Shown one piece after another: positions 1 through 5,061 of a DNA stretch of 5,095 nt. A program made the position numbers and the translations under genes. This DNA comes from Desulfobacteraceae bacterium (GTDB taxonomy: Bacteria; Desulfobacterota; DSM-4660; Desulfatiglandales; Desulfatiglandaceae): NCBI GenBank assembly GCA_030612945.1, contig JAUWMY010000234.1, positions 1-5,095 of the forward strand, read 5' to 3'. The notes below the pieces were generated by a model. It was not told the DNA's origin and searched no databases. It saw only the letters and a list, made by a program, of their open reading frames with translations. The first letter of the stretch is position 1; each line of letters starts with the position of its first letter.

Positions 1-39
1 TAAAGTCCTATTTCCTTGAACTGAAATATATGGAGACAG

Positions 40-1002
40 ATGAACACTTTGACGCCCCTTCATGTACATACGCCCACTTGGGAATCAAGACCTCTCAGTG
101 CCACCCTTGATGCTTTGGTTCTCCTGAAGATGGAAGCACTGCAGCCTACTGGATCATTCAAGATTCGGGGTATTGGGCACGCCTGCCAGGTAAGTTGTGA
201 GGCCGGAGCGAATCGGCTGGTTTGTTCATCAGGGGGAAATGCGGGGTATGCGGTCGCTTATGCTGGCCGCAAATTGGGCGTGGGGGTCACCGTTGTAGTC
301 CCCAAGACAACCCCCAACTGGATGCGGGAAACCATTCAGCAGGAAAATGCCGCTGTTATCGAACATGGGGAGTCGTGGGACGATTCTCATGCTTATGCCT
401 CCGAGCTCGCCGGGCAGGACGGAACAGCCTATATCCACCCTTTTGATGACCCGCGCATTTGGAGCGGCCACGCATCGATTATCGAGGAGATTGCGCATGA
501 CGGCTTGAAGCCGGACGCCATTGTGCTATCGGTGGGCGGAGGGGGTCTTCTATGTGGTGTTTTGGAAGGGCTCCACCGGGTTGGCTGGACCGGCATTCCG
601 GTCATTGCGGCAGAGACCGAAGGCGCTGCCTCCTTTGCTGCCTCGGTTGAGGCGGGTCGCCTCATTACACTTGACAAGATTGCATCCGTAGCAACCACTC
701 TTGGTGCCCGGACTGTGGCCCCTGAAGCACTTGCCTGGACGCATCGACATATAATAATGCCCTGGACTGTTTCCGATCGTGCTGCGGTTGATGCATGTAT
801 CCGATTCGCAGACGATCATCGGACCCTGGTGGAGCCAGCCTGCGGGGCTGCGCTTTCGGCTATCTACAACAGGGCTTCGTTGTTAGCCTGCCTGAAGAGG
901 GTTATGGTCATCGTGTGTGGGGGTGCGGGCGTGAGCCTTTCGCTTTTAAGAGAGTGGGACAGGAGAATCGGGAGTTATGAACCGAATCATTCTCCATATT
1001 GA
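40..1002 (+). CDS. SDS-type PLP-dependent L-serine/L-threonine dehydratase
   Basis: This is a cytosolic fold-type II PLP enzyme, most likely deaminating L-serine (and L-threonine) to pyruvate (2-oxobutyrate) and ammonia. What is seen: the PLP lysine is K41 in PTGSFKIRG. The phosphate/substrate loop SSGGNAG lies at 63-69, PFDDPRIWSGHAS at 134-146, the glycine loop SVGGGGLLCG at 164-173, VEPACGAAL at 264-272 and VIVCGGAG at 290-297. From memory, the layout follows the animal SDS/SDSL proteins more closely than biosynthetic IlvA, and there is no C-terminal ACT domain. At 320 residues the length is normal for that group. The loop has Gly65, as in human SDSL, where human SDS has Ala. The start is supported by GGAG at 32-35, four bases before ATG, which is a tight spacing. 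The last 26 bp overlap dinB. The gene is richer in G+C than its neighbours, which may reflect transfer. Substrate preference cannot be read from the sequence; another beta-eliminating PLP enzyme is the alternative. Confidence 0.9.
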   Translation: MNTLTPLHVHTPTWESRPLSATLDALVLLKMEALQPTGSFKIRGIGHACQVSCEAGANRLVCSSGGNAGYAVAYAGRKLGVGVTVVVPKTTPNWMRETIQQENAAVIEHGESWDDSHAYASELAGQDGTAYIHPFDDPRIWSGHASIIEEIAHDGLKPDAIVLSVGGGGLLCGVLEGLHRVGWTGIPVIAAETEGAASFAASVEAGRLITLDKIASVATTLGARTVAPEALAWTHRHIIMPWTVSDRAAVDACIRFADDHRTLVEPACGAALSAIYNRASLLACLKRVMVIVCGGAGVSLSLLREWDRRIGSYEPNHSPY

Positions 1003-2146
1003 CATGGACGCCTTTTATGCATCCGTGGAGCAACTGGATAATGCGCCTTTTCGTGGGAAGCCGGTAATCGTGGGTGGAACTTCTAACAGGGGCGTTGTGT
1101 CCACTGCGAGCTATGAGGCCAGGAAGTTTGGCGTTCATTCTGCAATGCCTATTTTTCAGGCAAAACAGAAGTGCCCTCATGGTATATTTCTGCCTGTTAG
1201 GATGATGCGTTACAAGGAATTATCACTCCAGGTCATGCGTGCTTTGGAGGGATTTACCCCTTTAGTTGAACAAATTTCTATTGATGAGGCCTATTTAGAT
1301 ATTTCAGGAACAGAGCGATTACTGGGGCCTCCCGCAGAGATCGGATGTCGCATAAAAGAGGGGATCAAAGTGGCAACTTCTCTGAGCTGCTCTGTGGGCA
1401 TTGCCCCGAACAAGTTCCTGGCAAAGATAGCTTCGGAAATGAAAAAGCCGGATGGCCTGACAATCATTCGACCTGATGGGGTTCAAGGAGTTATTGACCG
1501 CCTTCCCATTGCAAAAGTTCCGGGAGTTGGTGAAAAAACAGTACTGATTCTGCGAAGCCTGGGAGTATCAAGGCTTGTTGATGTAAGGAGATTGCATGAG
1601 CACACCCTCATAGAAAAGGCAGGGAAGTTTGGCAGAAGACTATTGGATCTTTCTAAGGGGATTGACACATCTCCCGTGCTGCCCTACACCGAGGCGAAGT
1701 CAATCAGCTCCGAAGACACCCTGCCGGAAGACACAGATGATATGGAAATTCTCAAAAGACAGCTTCTGATTCAGGCAGAATTAGTTGGAAGGAAATTGAG
1801 GAAGAACGGATTTAAAGGGTCAACAGTGACACTTAAGCTCAAGAGTTCGGATTTCAAACAGACTTCGAGGAGTGTCACTCTTGCTGAACCTGCCAATTCA
1901 ACAAATCTAATATATGAGCGTGGGCTCAGGCTTTTGCAGGACCTTGATGCCTCTACGAAATTCAGATTGATTGGAATCGGGATTTCTAATCTTTCGTCCG
2001 AAAAAGGGGTGACTGAGCAATTAAATCTATTTAAGAAATTGGATGTCAGAGAGGATTCCTGGGTAAATGTGGAAAGGGCGATGGATACCATCAAGGATAG
2101 ATTCGGAAAAAATGCTATCAAGAGAGGAGCACATGACCTGGGTTAA
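977..2146 (+). CDS. dinB: DNA polymerase IV (Y-family translesion polymerase)
   Basis: This is a distributive, error-prone polymerase that copies past damaged template bases. Visible landmarks: the first catalytic aspartate is in HIDMDAFYASVE (D9, with D11). Y14 is at the steric-gate position that excludes ribonucleotides. SIDEAYLD carries the catalytic D103 and E104. CSVGIAPNKFLAKIASEMKKPDG (137-159) is the palm signature. A helix-hairpin-helix KVPGVGEKTV lies at 180-189, and the little-finger domain spans about 240-345. EQLNLF (347-352) fits the beta-clamp binding consensus QLxLF. It is followed by a conserved tail, RFGKNAIKRG (375-384). All catalytic residues are present and 389 aa is within the family range, so the gene appears intact. 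Possible ribosome sites are AGGAG (961-965) and GGGAG (970-974), both inside the upstream dehydratase gene. This suggests translational coupling. No LexA-type promoter is visible directly upstream. Its stop overlaps that of the convergent Nfu_N gene. Confidence 0.97.
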   Translation: MNRIILHIDMDAFYASVEQLDNAPFRGKPVIVGGTSNRGVVSTASYEARKFGVHSAMPIFQAKQKCPHGIFLPVRMMRYKELSLQVMRALEGFTPLVEQISIDEAYLDISGTERLLGPPAEIGCRIKEGIKVATSLSCSVGIAPNKFLAKIASEMKKPDGLTIIRPDGVQGVIDRLPIAKVPGVGEKTVLILRSLGVSRLVDVRRLHEHTLIEKAGKFGRRLLDLSKGIDTSPVLPYTEAKSISSEDTLPEDTDDMEILKRQLLIQAELVGRKLRKNGFKGSTVTLKLKSSDFKQTSRSVTLAEPANSTNLIYERGLRLLQDLDASTKFRLIGIGISNLSSEKGVTEQLNLFKKLDVREDSWVNVERAMDTIKDRFGKNAIKRGAHDLG

Positions 2147-2149
2147 CCC
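2140..2149. repeat. Perfect palindrome holding both convergent stop codons
   Basis: GGGTTAACCC is a 10-bp perfect palindrome. Read on either strand it supplies the last codon, GGT (Gly), and the stop TAA: for dinB on the plus strand and for the Nfu_N gene on the minus strand. The two coding regions therefore overlap by the four bases TTAA. No intrinsic terminator lies between the genes, since there is no space for one. Confidence 0.9.
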
Positions 2150-2499
2150 TGACGCTTAACCACTTTGATCTGCTTTTTCCTCAAAGCCCTGGTAAGAATC
2201 TCAACAACTTTTTTTTCTATTGTTTCCCAGGATGATGAAATTTCCTTTTTTATTCGAATCTCTTTTGGTTTGATGTGAATCTCATTAACATCCTGGATGG
2301 CCAATATTTCTTTTGCTACCTGAGCCCCGATAACGCCCAGTTGCTTTAAGGTATGTTCCCAATCTTTTTCGAGTGGCTTCTTGAATTTTTCGACACGGTA
2401 GGCAGAGATTTCTGTGTTTGTGAGAAATGATCTTATTTCAGGATTCGGGTGCAGGTAGATCTCAACCTGCCAGTCAATTGTATTTTTTTTCTTTTCCAT
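2143..2499 (-). CDS. Small Nfu_N (NifU N-terminal-like) domain protein, cysteine-free
   Basis: This 118-residue protein of unknown role resembles the N-terminal domain of Nfu iron-sulfur scaffold proteins. The match is by eye. EIYLHPNPEIRSF (13-25) recalls the Nfu_N opening with its PNP and following F. The stretch at 58-106 (AQVAKEILAIQDVNEIHIKP, then IRIKKEISSSWETIEKKVVE) matches the Nfu_N pattern of small residue, IeGV, beta strand, ItV-K, W and a final helix. There is no cysteine anywhere, so the CxxC-bearing cluster-binding domain of full Nfu is absent and the protein cannot bind a cluster through Cys by itself. It is very lysine-rich. No clear Shine-Dalgarno site precedes the ATG; the codons MEKKKN are A-rich instead. 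It is convergent with dinB and divergent from hbd. Fold assignment is moderately sure; function is unknown. Confidence 0.8.
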   Translation of the reverse strand: MEKKKNTIDWQVEIYLHPNPEIRSFLTNTEISAYRVEKFKKPLEKDWEHTLKQLGVIGAQVAKEILAIQDVNEIHIKPKEIRIKKEISSSWETIEKKVVEILTRALRKKQIKVVKRQG

Positions 2500-2558
2500 T
2501 TCATTAATGTGTTAATTAAAAAATATGCTGTATTTGCATTAAATTACAACATAAATTG

Positions 2559-2587
2559 ATCACAAATAAGAGGATAGAACTTGTCAA
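2559..2587 (-). promoter_or_regulatory. Candidate sigma70 promoter for the Nfu_N gene
   Basis: On the minus strand a perfect -35 hexamer TTGACA (plus positions 2582-2587) is followed by a 17-bp spacer and TGTGAT (2559-2564), which matches 4 of 6 bases of TATAAT. Transcription would begin near 2552 and give a leader of about 50 nt before the ATG at 2499. The -10 is only fair, so this is a prediction. Confidence 0.4.
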
Positions 2588-2624
2588 ATTGTTCATTTGT
2601 TCCATATGTAGCAGGAGAGACACA

Positions 2625-2639
2625 ATGGTTTTTCATTAG
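2625..2639 (+). other. Possible four-codon leader ORF with a strong ribosome site
   Basis: AGGAG (2613-2617) stands seven bases before an ATG that reads Met-Val-Phe-His-stop. It lies about 95 bp upstream of hbd on the same strand. The ribosome site is as good as those of the real genes here, yet the frame closes at once. It could be a leader peptide or chance. No attenuator-like hairpin was recognised between it and hbd. Confidence 0.2.
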
Positions 2640-2691
2640 TTATATAAGAAAATGGTTGTGATCTTACCCGATTCCTTGTAAATTACCAAGT

Positions 2692-2697
2692 TATAAT
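2692..2697 (+). promoter_or_regulatory. Candidate -10 box upstream of hbd
   Basis: A perfect TATAAT lies 37 bp before the hbd start, which would give a leader of roughly 30 nt carrying the hbd ribosome site. No good -35 hexamer sits 16-18 bp upstream (the bases there read GATTCC or similar), so if this is a promoter it probably needs an activator. In AT-rich sequence the hexamer may be chance. Confidence 0.3.
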
Positions 2698-2717
2698 AAA
2701 AAACCAGGGGAAAAATT

Positions 2718-2724
2718 GAGGAGG
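2718..2724 (+). promoter_or_regulatory. Shine-Dalgarno site of hbd
   Basis: GAGGAGG is a nearly complete anti-16S complement, ten bases before the ATG at 2735. It fixes the hbd start and predicts strong translation. Confidence 0.85.
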
Positions 2725-2734
2725 ATTATAGGGA

Positions 2735-3583
2735 ATGGAGATAAAGACTTTAGGCGTAGTCGGTGCAGGACAGATGGGCTCAGGCATTGTACAGGTAGCT
2801 GCGACCACCGGGTTATCAGTGGTTATGAATGATATTAAGGATGAATTTGTGGAAGGGGGCTTTACAACCATTGAAAAGAGCCTTGACCGCATGATCAAGA
2901 AGGAAAAAATCACTGAGGAAGATAAAAAAGGAATGTTGAGCAGGATAGAGGGTTCAACATCACTGGAGGACATGATCAAGGCCGATTTTGTTGTGGAGGC
3001 AGCAACAGAGAATGAGGTCCTTAAGCAGAAGATTTTCAATGACTTGGACGAATACTGCAGGGAAGGGGTTATTCTTTCATCGAATACATCTTCCATCTCC
3101 ATTACCAAAATTGCAGGGTCAACAAAAAGGCCGGAAAAGATAATTGGCATGCATTTTATGAACCCTGTTCCTATGATGAAGCTCGTAGAAATCATTAATG
3201 GACTGGCTACTTCCGATGAGACCTTCCAGGTGACGCGAGATCTGGCCGTGAAATTGGGGAAAATCCCTGTACCGGCCAATGATTTCCCGGGCTTTATAAG
3301 CAACAGGGTTCTTCTACCAATGATCAATGAGGCGGTTTATGCGCTTTTTGAAGGTGTGGGCACAGCAGAGGATATTGACCAGGTAATGAAATTAGGAATG
3401 AATCACCCCATGGGTCCTCTGGCACTGGCAGATCTGATCGGTCTGGATACGTGTCTGGCCATTATGGAGGTCCTGCACCGGGGATTGGGCGATGACAAAT
3501 ACCGACCATGCCCACTTTTAAGGAAACACGTGGATGCCGGTTGGCTTGGCAGGAAAACGGGCAAGGGATTTTATGATTATTGA
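2735..3583 (+). CDS. hbd: 3-hydroxybutyryl-CoA dehydrogenase
   Basis: This is a soluble NAD(P)-dependent enzyme interconverting 3-hydroxybutyryl-CoA and acetoacetyl-CoA, in butyrate-type fermentation or in beta-oxidation of short acyl-CoAs. Seen in order: a Rossmann motif GAGQMGSGI (10-18) with D33 at the end of the second strand, the position that favours NAD. SSNTSSISI (115-123) contains the probable catalytic Ser119. GMHFMNPVPMMKLVEII (138-154) carries the catalytic H140 and E152. The domain joint DFPGFISNRVL (183-193) has N190. A helical C-terminal dimerisation domain contains NHPMGPLALADLIGLD (223-238) and ends in GWLGRKTGKGFYDY. These positions sit two residues after those of the clostridial enzyme. 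The 282 aa length is the stand-alone short form, with no fused hydratase as in FadB. All key residues are present. Usual pathway partners (thiolase, crotonase, acyl-CoA dehydrogenase) are not in the window; the next gene, 43 bp on, is a response regulator. The direction of the reaction in vivo is not evident. Confidence 0.96.
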   Translation: MEIKTLGVVGAGQMGSGIVQVAATTGLSVVMNDIKDEFVEGGFTTIEKSLDRMIKKEKITEEDKKGMLSRIEGSTSLEDMIKADFVVEAATENEVLKQKIFNDLDEYCREGVILSSNTSSISITKIAGSTKRPEKIIGMHFMNPVPMMKLVEIINGLATSDETFQVTRDLAVKLGKIPVPANDFPGFISNRVLLPMINEAVYALFEGVGTAEDIDQVMKLGMNHPMGPLALADLIGLDTCLAIMEVLHRGLGDDKYRPCPLLRKHVDAGWLGRKTGKGFYDY

Positions 3584-3612
3584 TTCCAATACATCTTTGA
3601 GGTTCTGAAATC

Positions 3613-3618
3613 GAGGAG
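3613..3618 (+). promoter_or_regulatory. Shine-Dalgarno site of the receiver gene
   Basis: GAGGAG lies eight bases before the ATG at 3627, in the short gap after hbd. It supports that start and independent translation on a shared transcript. Confidence 0.8.
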
Positions 3619-3626
3619 AATAGACT

Positions 3627-3995
3627 ATGGCAAAGATATTGATCGTGGACGATGAAGAACATATCCGATATCTGTATTCAGAGGAACTGAGTGAGGCAGG
3701 GTATGAGGTTATAACAGCCGAAAGCGGGCATATGCTTTTGGAGAAGATCGAGGAGGAAAAGCCGGACCTGGTTGTGCTGGATATCAAGATGGTGGACTAC
3801 AACGGGCTTGATCTTTTGCAAGACATTCGAAATAAATTTTACACTATGCCTGTTGTTCTCTGCACCGCCTACGACACATTTAAGGAGGATATGAAATCTA
3901 TTGCCGCGGATTTCTATGTCATAAAATCTTTTGATTTGACAGAACTTAAAAAGAAAATAGCCATGGCACTGGAGGCCACCGTCAATACAGAGTAG
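3627..3995 (+). CDS. Single-domain response regulator (CheY-like receiver)
   Basis: This is a stand-alone phospho-receiver that would take phosphate from a histidine kinase. The acidic pocket is D8 and D9 in ILIVDDEEH, and the phospho-acceptor is D52 in DLVVLDIKM. The switch threonine is T80 in VVLCTAYD, the aromatic switch residue is probably Y97, and the conserved lysine is K100 in FYVIKSFDL. All core residues are present. The usual cis-proline after the lysine is replaced by serine (KS rather than KP), a variant I recall from Deltaproteobacteria but have not checked. The protein ends at residue 122 with no output domain, so signalling must go by protein-protein contact or through a phosphorelay. 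No kinase gene lies in the window. The short gap from hbd and the terminator downstream suggest one hbd-receiver transcript. A functional link to CoA metabolism is only inference from position. Confidence 0.95.
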   Translation: MAKILIVDDEEHIRYLYSEELSEAGYEVITAESGHMLLEKIEEEKPDLVVLDIKMVDYNGLDLLQDIRNKFYTMPVVLCTAYDTFKEDMKSIAADFYVIKSFDLTELKKKIAMALEATVNTE

Positions 3996-4041
3996 GGCGC
4001 CAGCCGACGTGCTAATTGGTTTTTTGGTTTATGTTTAAAGA

Positions 4042-4090
4042 AAAGCCCAAAATATGTGTCATAAGGCATGGATTTTGGGCTTTATTATTT
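4042..4090 (+). terminator. Intrinsic terminator after the hbd-receiver unit
   Basis: A perfect 12-bp stem, AAAGCCCAAAAT (4042-4053) with ATTTTGGGCTTT (4072-4083), encloses an 18-nt loop that can pair a little more (ATG with CAT). The descending arm runs into the T-rich tail TTTATTATTT. The stem has a GGGC core and A/T flanks. On the opposite strand the tail is less T-rich, so it acts mainly on plus-strand transcripts. Confidence 0.85.
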
Positions 4091-4133
4091 GTATGAGATC
4101 CTCACAAAAGCCCCCATCACCTCTGCATAAATT

Positions 4134-4173
4134 AATCCTATACTCAATTTTCTATCGAGATGAGTATAGAATT
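4134..4173. repeat. Inverted repeat upstream of the toxin-antitoxin promoter
   Basis: CTATACTCA (4138-4146) and TGAGTATAG (4161-4169) are perfect inverse copies separated by 14 nt. With one mismatch the arms extend to 13 bp each (4134-4146 and 4161-4173). There is no T-run after it, so it is not a second terminator. It may be a regulator site, a cruciform or the remnant of a palindromic repeat. Confidence 0.6.
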
Positions 4174-4200
4174 GTCCCTATTTCTTGATTCACTTTTAGA

Positions 4201-4229
4201 TTTACAGATGGTTCATATTGTCCTATAAT
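4201..4229 (+). promoter_or_regulatory. Sigma70 promoter of the toxin-antitoxin operon
   Basis: TTTACA (4201-4206, 5 of 6 to TTGACA), exactly 17 bp of spacer, then a perfect TATAAT (4224-4229). The start site would fall near 4236, leaving a leader of about 28 nt with the antitoxin ribosome site. It is the best promoter in the window. The -10 lies in the perfect palindrome TATAATTATA (4224-4233) and between the arms of a wider inverted repeat, as expected for an autorepressed module. Confidence 0.75.
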
Positions 4230-4251
4230 TATAAGATACTAATAAGACAAT
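4217..4251. promoter_or_regulatory. Candidate operator (inverted repeat over -10 and start site)
   Basis: The arms ATTGTCCTAT (4217-4226) and ATAAGACAAT (4242-4251) are inverse copies with one mismatch, centred at 4234 beside the predicted transcription start. Type II antitoxins of the Phd/YefM group commonly repress their own operon by binding such palindromes, so this is the natural place for the antitoxin or its toxin complex to bind. A third copy of the arm, with one extra C, is at 4171-4181. Binding itself is inferred. Confidence 0.5.
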
Positions 4252-4252
4252 C

Positions 4253-4257
4253 AGGAG
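4253..4257 (+). promoter_or_regulatory. Shine-Dalgarno site of the antitoxin gene
   Basis: AGGAG lies six bases before the ATG at 4264. The toxin gene has no comparable site, which would favour antitoxin excess. Confidence 0.75.
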
Positions 4258-4263
4258 ATAATA

Positions 4264-4542
4264 ATGGACTACGTAGCTGTAAAAGACTTAAAGAAAACAC
4301 GCTCGCTCCGTAAAAAGCTGGAGAAGGAGCGTGAATTAATTCTTACTAAAGATGGACAACCTTTCGCACTAATAATTGGGATTTCTCCGGGCAACGTGGA
4401 AGAATCACTCGATGAAGTGCGCCGCGCTATGTTCTCAACCGCCGTTATGCGGGCACGACAAAGAGCGGTAATGACCCCGGCAATCGATAAAGAAATTAAT
4501 GACGAGATTTTAAAGAGTAGAAAAAACCGCGGATTGCTATGA
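4264..4542 (+). CDS. Phd/YefM-like type II antitoxin
   Basis: This 92-residue protein is probably the labile antitoxin of the PIN toxin that follows, and the repressor of the operon. The N-terminal half has the Phd/YefM pattern: VAVKDLKKTRSLRKKLEKE (4-22), then ELILTKDGQPFALIIGISP (24-42), comparable to the family's strand-helix-helix followed by VITRRGKPVAVLVP. The C-terminal part (45-92) is helical and charged, ending DKEINDEILKSRKNRGLL, a plausible toxin-wrapping tail. I assign the family by pattern and by its partner, not by strong identity; a different antitoxin fold is possible. The stop overlaps the toxin start as ATGA, so the toxin is probably translated by ribosomes finishing this gene. 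Confidence 0.75.
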   Translation: MDYVAVKDLKKTRSLRKKLEKERELILTKDGQPFALIIGISPGNVEESLDEVRRAMFSTAVMRARQRAVMTPAIDKEINDEILKSRKNRGLL

Positions 4543-4961
4543 AAATCGTAATAGACACAAATGTCTTGATATCTGGCATCTTAAACCCTTCAGGACCTCC
4601 CGGCAGGATTGTTGATTTTTTAAGAAACGGGGTTTTGCAACCTGTTATTGATGATAGAATTTTTTCCGAATACGTTGATGTTCTTCGCAGGGAATATTTC
4701 TTGAGATATTTCGAGGAATCGGAACGGGAAGATGTTATCGAGTATCTTTCTAAAAACTCCTATTACACATCAACCCGCGTAGTTGTCCATAATGTGCCGG
4801 ATGAAGGCGATGTACCTTTTCTTGAAATTGCCTTAAGTGAAAGTGTCCCGTTGGTGACAGGGAATTTAAAACACTATCCTAAGCGGGTAAGAAAAGGCTG
4901 TATAGCTTTATCACCAAGGCAATTTGTCAATAAGTACTTCGCAGATAATCCAATAAAGTAA
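4539..4961 (+). CDS. PIN-domain toxin ribonuclease (COG1569-type)
   Basis: This 140-residue PIN protein is likely a magnesium-dependent RNase toxin. Acidic metal-site residues are visible: D6 in IVIDTNVLISG, E44 in IFSEYVDVL, and D88 and D91 in VPDEGDVPFLEIAL. The fourth position, often Asp in PIN domains, reads N109 in LVTGNLKHYP, which I recall as normal for the COG1569 (TIGR00305) toxin family. The C-terminal CIALSPRQFVNKY is also typical of that family. The length is normal, with no frameshift. It overlaps the antitoxin gene by 4 bp and has no clear ribosome site of its own (the preceding bases read CGCGGATTGCT), consistent with translational coupling. The RNA target cannot be deduced. 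No terminator follows directly. Confidence 0.93.
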   Translation: MKIVIDTNVLISGILNPSGPPGRIVDFLRNGVLQPVIDDRIFSEYVDVLRREYFLRYFEESEREDVIEYLSKNSYYTSTRVVVHNVPDEGDVPFLEIALSESVPLVTGNLKHYPKRVRKGCIALSPRQFVNKYFADNPIK

Positions 4962-5028
4962 GCAACAATCTCACTTCCGTTGCGAAAGGGGGAAATAATC
5001 GGAATTCCCTGACCTATTGAGATGTTAC

Positions 5029-5061
5029 GAATCTGTTGGCATGGCCATCCCCGTCAGATTC
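5029..5061. repeat. Imperfect palindrome downstream of the toxin gene
   Basis: GAATCTG (5029-5035) and CAGATTC (5055-5061) are perfect inverse arms around a core containing the palindrome ATGGCCAT (5041-5048). No T-run follows on the plus strand, so a terminator is unlikely. It looks like an extragenic palindromic repeat or a site for a DNA-binding protein. The rest of 4962-5095 shows small palindromes (GGAATTCC, ATTGCAAT, TTGGCCAA) but no convincing complete gene. Confidence 0.4.

Noticed and set aside
3..110. An edge-open plus frame (beginning KSYFLELKYMETDE) that could be the end of an upstream gene
   Set aside because: It would overlap the dehydratase by 71 bp and ends in unremarkable sequence. 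Other frames close at 1-3 and 17-19, so an upstream gene end cannot be chosen.
429..819. Two overlapping 89-codon minus-strand frames
   Set aside because: Both are antisense to the dehydratase, which has clear conserved motifs throughout; GC-rich coding DNA often leaves the opposite strand open.
960..1002. Possible frameshift at the end of the dehydratase creating the overlap with dinB
   Set aside because: The dehydratase already includes its final conserved motif VIVCGGAG and ends at the usual family length, so both frames are natural.
1771..2121. A 116-codon open frame on the minus strand
   Set aside because: It is antisense to the dinB little-finger region and has no recognisable domain.
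2653..2667. Possible sigma54 promoter (TGG, nine bases, TTAC) upstream of hbd
   Set aside because: It lacks the GC dinucleotide at -12 and the CAC after GG, so the match is too poor.
2683..3327. A 214-codon open frame on the minus strand
   Set aside because: It lies antisense to hbd, whose motifs are unmistakable; the translation is Ser/Phe/Ile-rich with no recognisable domain, as expected for a shadow frame.
3996..4041. A first terminator directly after the receiver gene (T-run near 4019-4025)
   Set aside because: Only 3-4 bp of pairing is available before the T-run; the 12-bp stem at 4042-4083 is the convincing terminator.
4962..4992. GCAAC/GTTGC hairpin as a terminator of the toxin gene
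   Set aside because: The stem is only 5 bp and is followed by GAAAGGGGG, not a T-run.
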